From assembly GCA_030526885.1 (NCBI GenBank), contig JAUNBV010000109.1:1-6566 (forward strand): a stretch of 6,566 nt of DNA, read 5' to 3'. The translations under genes and the position numbers were made by a program. Under the pieces are notes generated by a model. That model worked only from the letters and a program-made list of their open reading frames with translations. It did no database searches and was not told the DNA's origin. This document shows positions 5,952-6,566 of this stretch, piece after piece; the first letter of the stretch is position 1, and each line of letters starts with the position of its first letter. The stretch comes from Syntrophomonadaceae bacterium. GTDB lineage: Bacteria > Bacillota > Syntrophomonadia > Syntrophomonadales > Syntrophomonadaceae.

Positions 5952-6035
5952 AAACCACGCCTCCATGTTTTCATTTAGGGGTAGTTTACCCGCCCGCCTG
6001 AAAAAGTTGCGTGGCCATGATTTGGTAAAAGACTT

Positions 6036-6566
6036 CTATTCCAGCGGAGCCGGCAGGCCGCCGGGCCAATCGTCGGGCACCTCGGGCCCGCTGTCGCTGT
6101 TGTCGTCGGCGGGAGCAGGGTCGGCATTTTCGTGGGTCGGCGCCGCGGCATCATCTGTGCCGGGGGCGTCGGTGCCGGCGGGGGTGGCGGAATCCTCCGG
6201 CGGCAGGCCGGCGCCTTCACCGCCCTGTTCGTGGCCCGCTTCGTCCTCATCATCCTCCAATACGGGGATGTCTATGTATTCGGGTATAACCGCACCCGAT
6301 GCCGGCTCCGCCGCGGCGGTGGAGCCGGTAGTGTTGGCGGAGTTGGATGACCGATCATAGCTATAGCTGGAGGGAGCGTCGCTCCAGGTCTCAATGCTCT
6401 CGCCCGCCAGCAGGGCTTCCACCAGGCGGGGAGCTATTTCTTCATCCGCCTTCCAGCAGGCGCCCAGCACTTTATCGGAATAATTGTTGCCGGGCAGGGT
6501 GGCCGAAACGATGCTTTCGGCGCTGAAATCCTTGGCCAGTCCGGCCAGGGAGGCCATCTCCTTTAC
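6036..6566 (-). CDS. Probable LytR-CpsA-Psr (LCP) family protein, C-terminal part
   Basis: The minus-strand frame is open from the right window edge (it begins V-K-E-M) to a TAG at 6038-6036, leaving 176 residues. The ATG at 6557 is unlikely to be the true start: AAGGAG abuts it with no spacer, and the frame continues upstream. The first 55 or so residues (L-A-G-L-A-K-D-F, then S-A-T-L-P-G, then G-A-C-W-K-A-D) resemble the end of the LCP catalytic domain, which transfers glycopolymers to peptidoglycan at the outer face of the membrane. From about residue 60 the chain becomes a disordered tail rich in Ala, Pro, Gly, Ser, Asp and Glu, with an acidic V-L-E-D-D-E-D-E cluster and an end reading D-D-W-P-G-G-L-P. 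The catalytic core is outside the window, so the family call rests on the C-terminal pattern only. It precedes the L,D-transpeptidase gene by 84 nt. Confidence 0.65.
   Translation of the reverse strand, partial: VKEMASLAGLAKDFSAESIVSATLPGNNYSDKVLGACWKADEEIAPRLVEALLAGESIETWSDAPSSYSYDRSSNSANTTGSTAAAEPASGAVIPEYIDIPVLEDDEDEAGHEQGGEGAGLPPEDSATPAGTDAPGTDDAAAPTHENADPAPADDNSDSGPEVPDDWPGGLPAPLE

Noticed and set aside
5100..5978. 292-codon open frame on the plus strand
   Set aside because: It is antisense to the L,D-transpeptidase, which has intact catalytic motifs and a signal peptide; the frame itself shows no recognisable domain.
1..6566. GTAAAGG at the left edge and its inverted copy at the right edge
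   Set aside because: A 7-bp match at the two window borders lies inside two unrelated coding regions; chance and window placement explain it better than terminal inverted repeats of an element.

Overview
The window is about 6.5 kb of compact, fairly GC-rich bacterial chromosome. It reads as a housekeeping and cell-envelope segment, not a mobile or defence island. Strong AGGAG-type ribosome binding sites, a YedF-type selenium-metabolism sulfurtransferase, an acpS-nnrDE pair, an LCP-family wall protein and a YkuD L,D-transpeptidase together suggest an anaerobic member of the Bacillota (Clostridia or Negativicutes type). The lineage is an inference from gene content. No tRNA, rRNA, CRISPR array, insertion sequence, integrase or phage structural gene was seen.

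Layout: almost everything is read on the minus strand. From right to left these are: the C-terminal part of a probable LytR-CpsA-Psr (LCP) protein with a long acidic tail (6566-6036, cut by the window edge); a secreted L,D-transpeptidase with a C-terminal peptidoglycan-binding domain (5951-5214); a ketopantoate-reductase-like oxidoreductase (5099-4131); yedF (4090-3503); acpS (3421-3041); a fused NAD(P)H-hydrate epimerase/dehydratase, nnrDE (3044-1446), whose start overlaps the acpS stop by ATGA; a DUF5131 (phage Gp37/Gp68-like) three-cysteine protein (1390-671) with its own TATAAT box; and the N-terminal 62 residues of a DUF1285-like protein (188-1), cut by the left edge. The only plus-strand gene is a 51-residue single-pass membrane protein (453-608). 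It is divergent from the DUF1285-like gene and convergent with the DUF5131 gene, and a perfect 14-bp hairpin at 629-659 separates the convergent pair.

How the genes may work together: the two rightmost genes act on the cell wall. The KPR-like gene and yedF are 40 nt apart and may form a transcription unit preceded by an 11-bp direct repeat. acpS and nnrDE are translationally coupled and provide cofactor housekeeping: phosphopantetheine loading of acyl carrier protein, and repair of hydrated NAD(P)H.

No clearly new multi-gene system is visible. The points most worth a second look are the KPR-like enzyme, which lacks the expected catalytic lysine and two active-site asparagines, its pairing with yedF, the unannotated 51-residue membrane protein, and the DUF5131 protein standing without a recognisable partner. 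Several starts were moved from the longest ORF because of Shine-Dalgarno placement.
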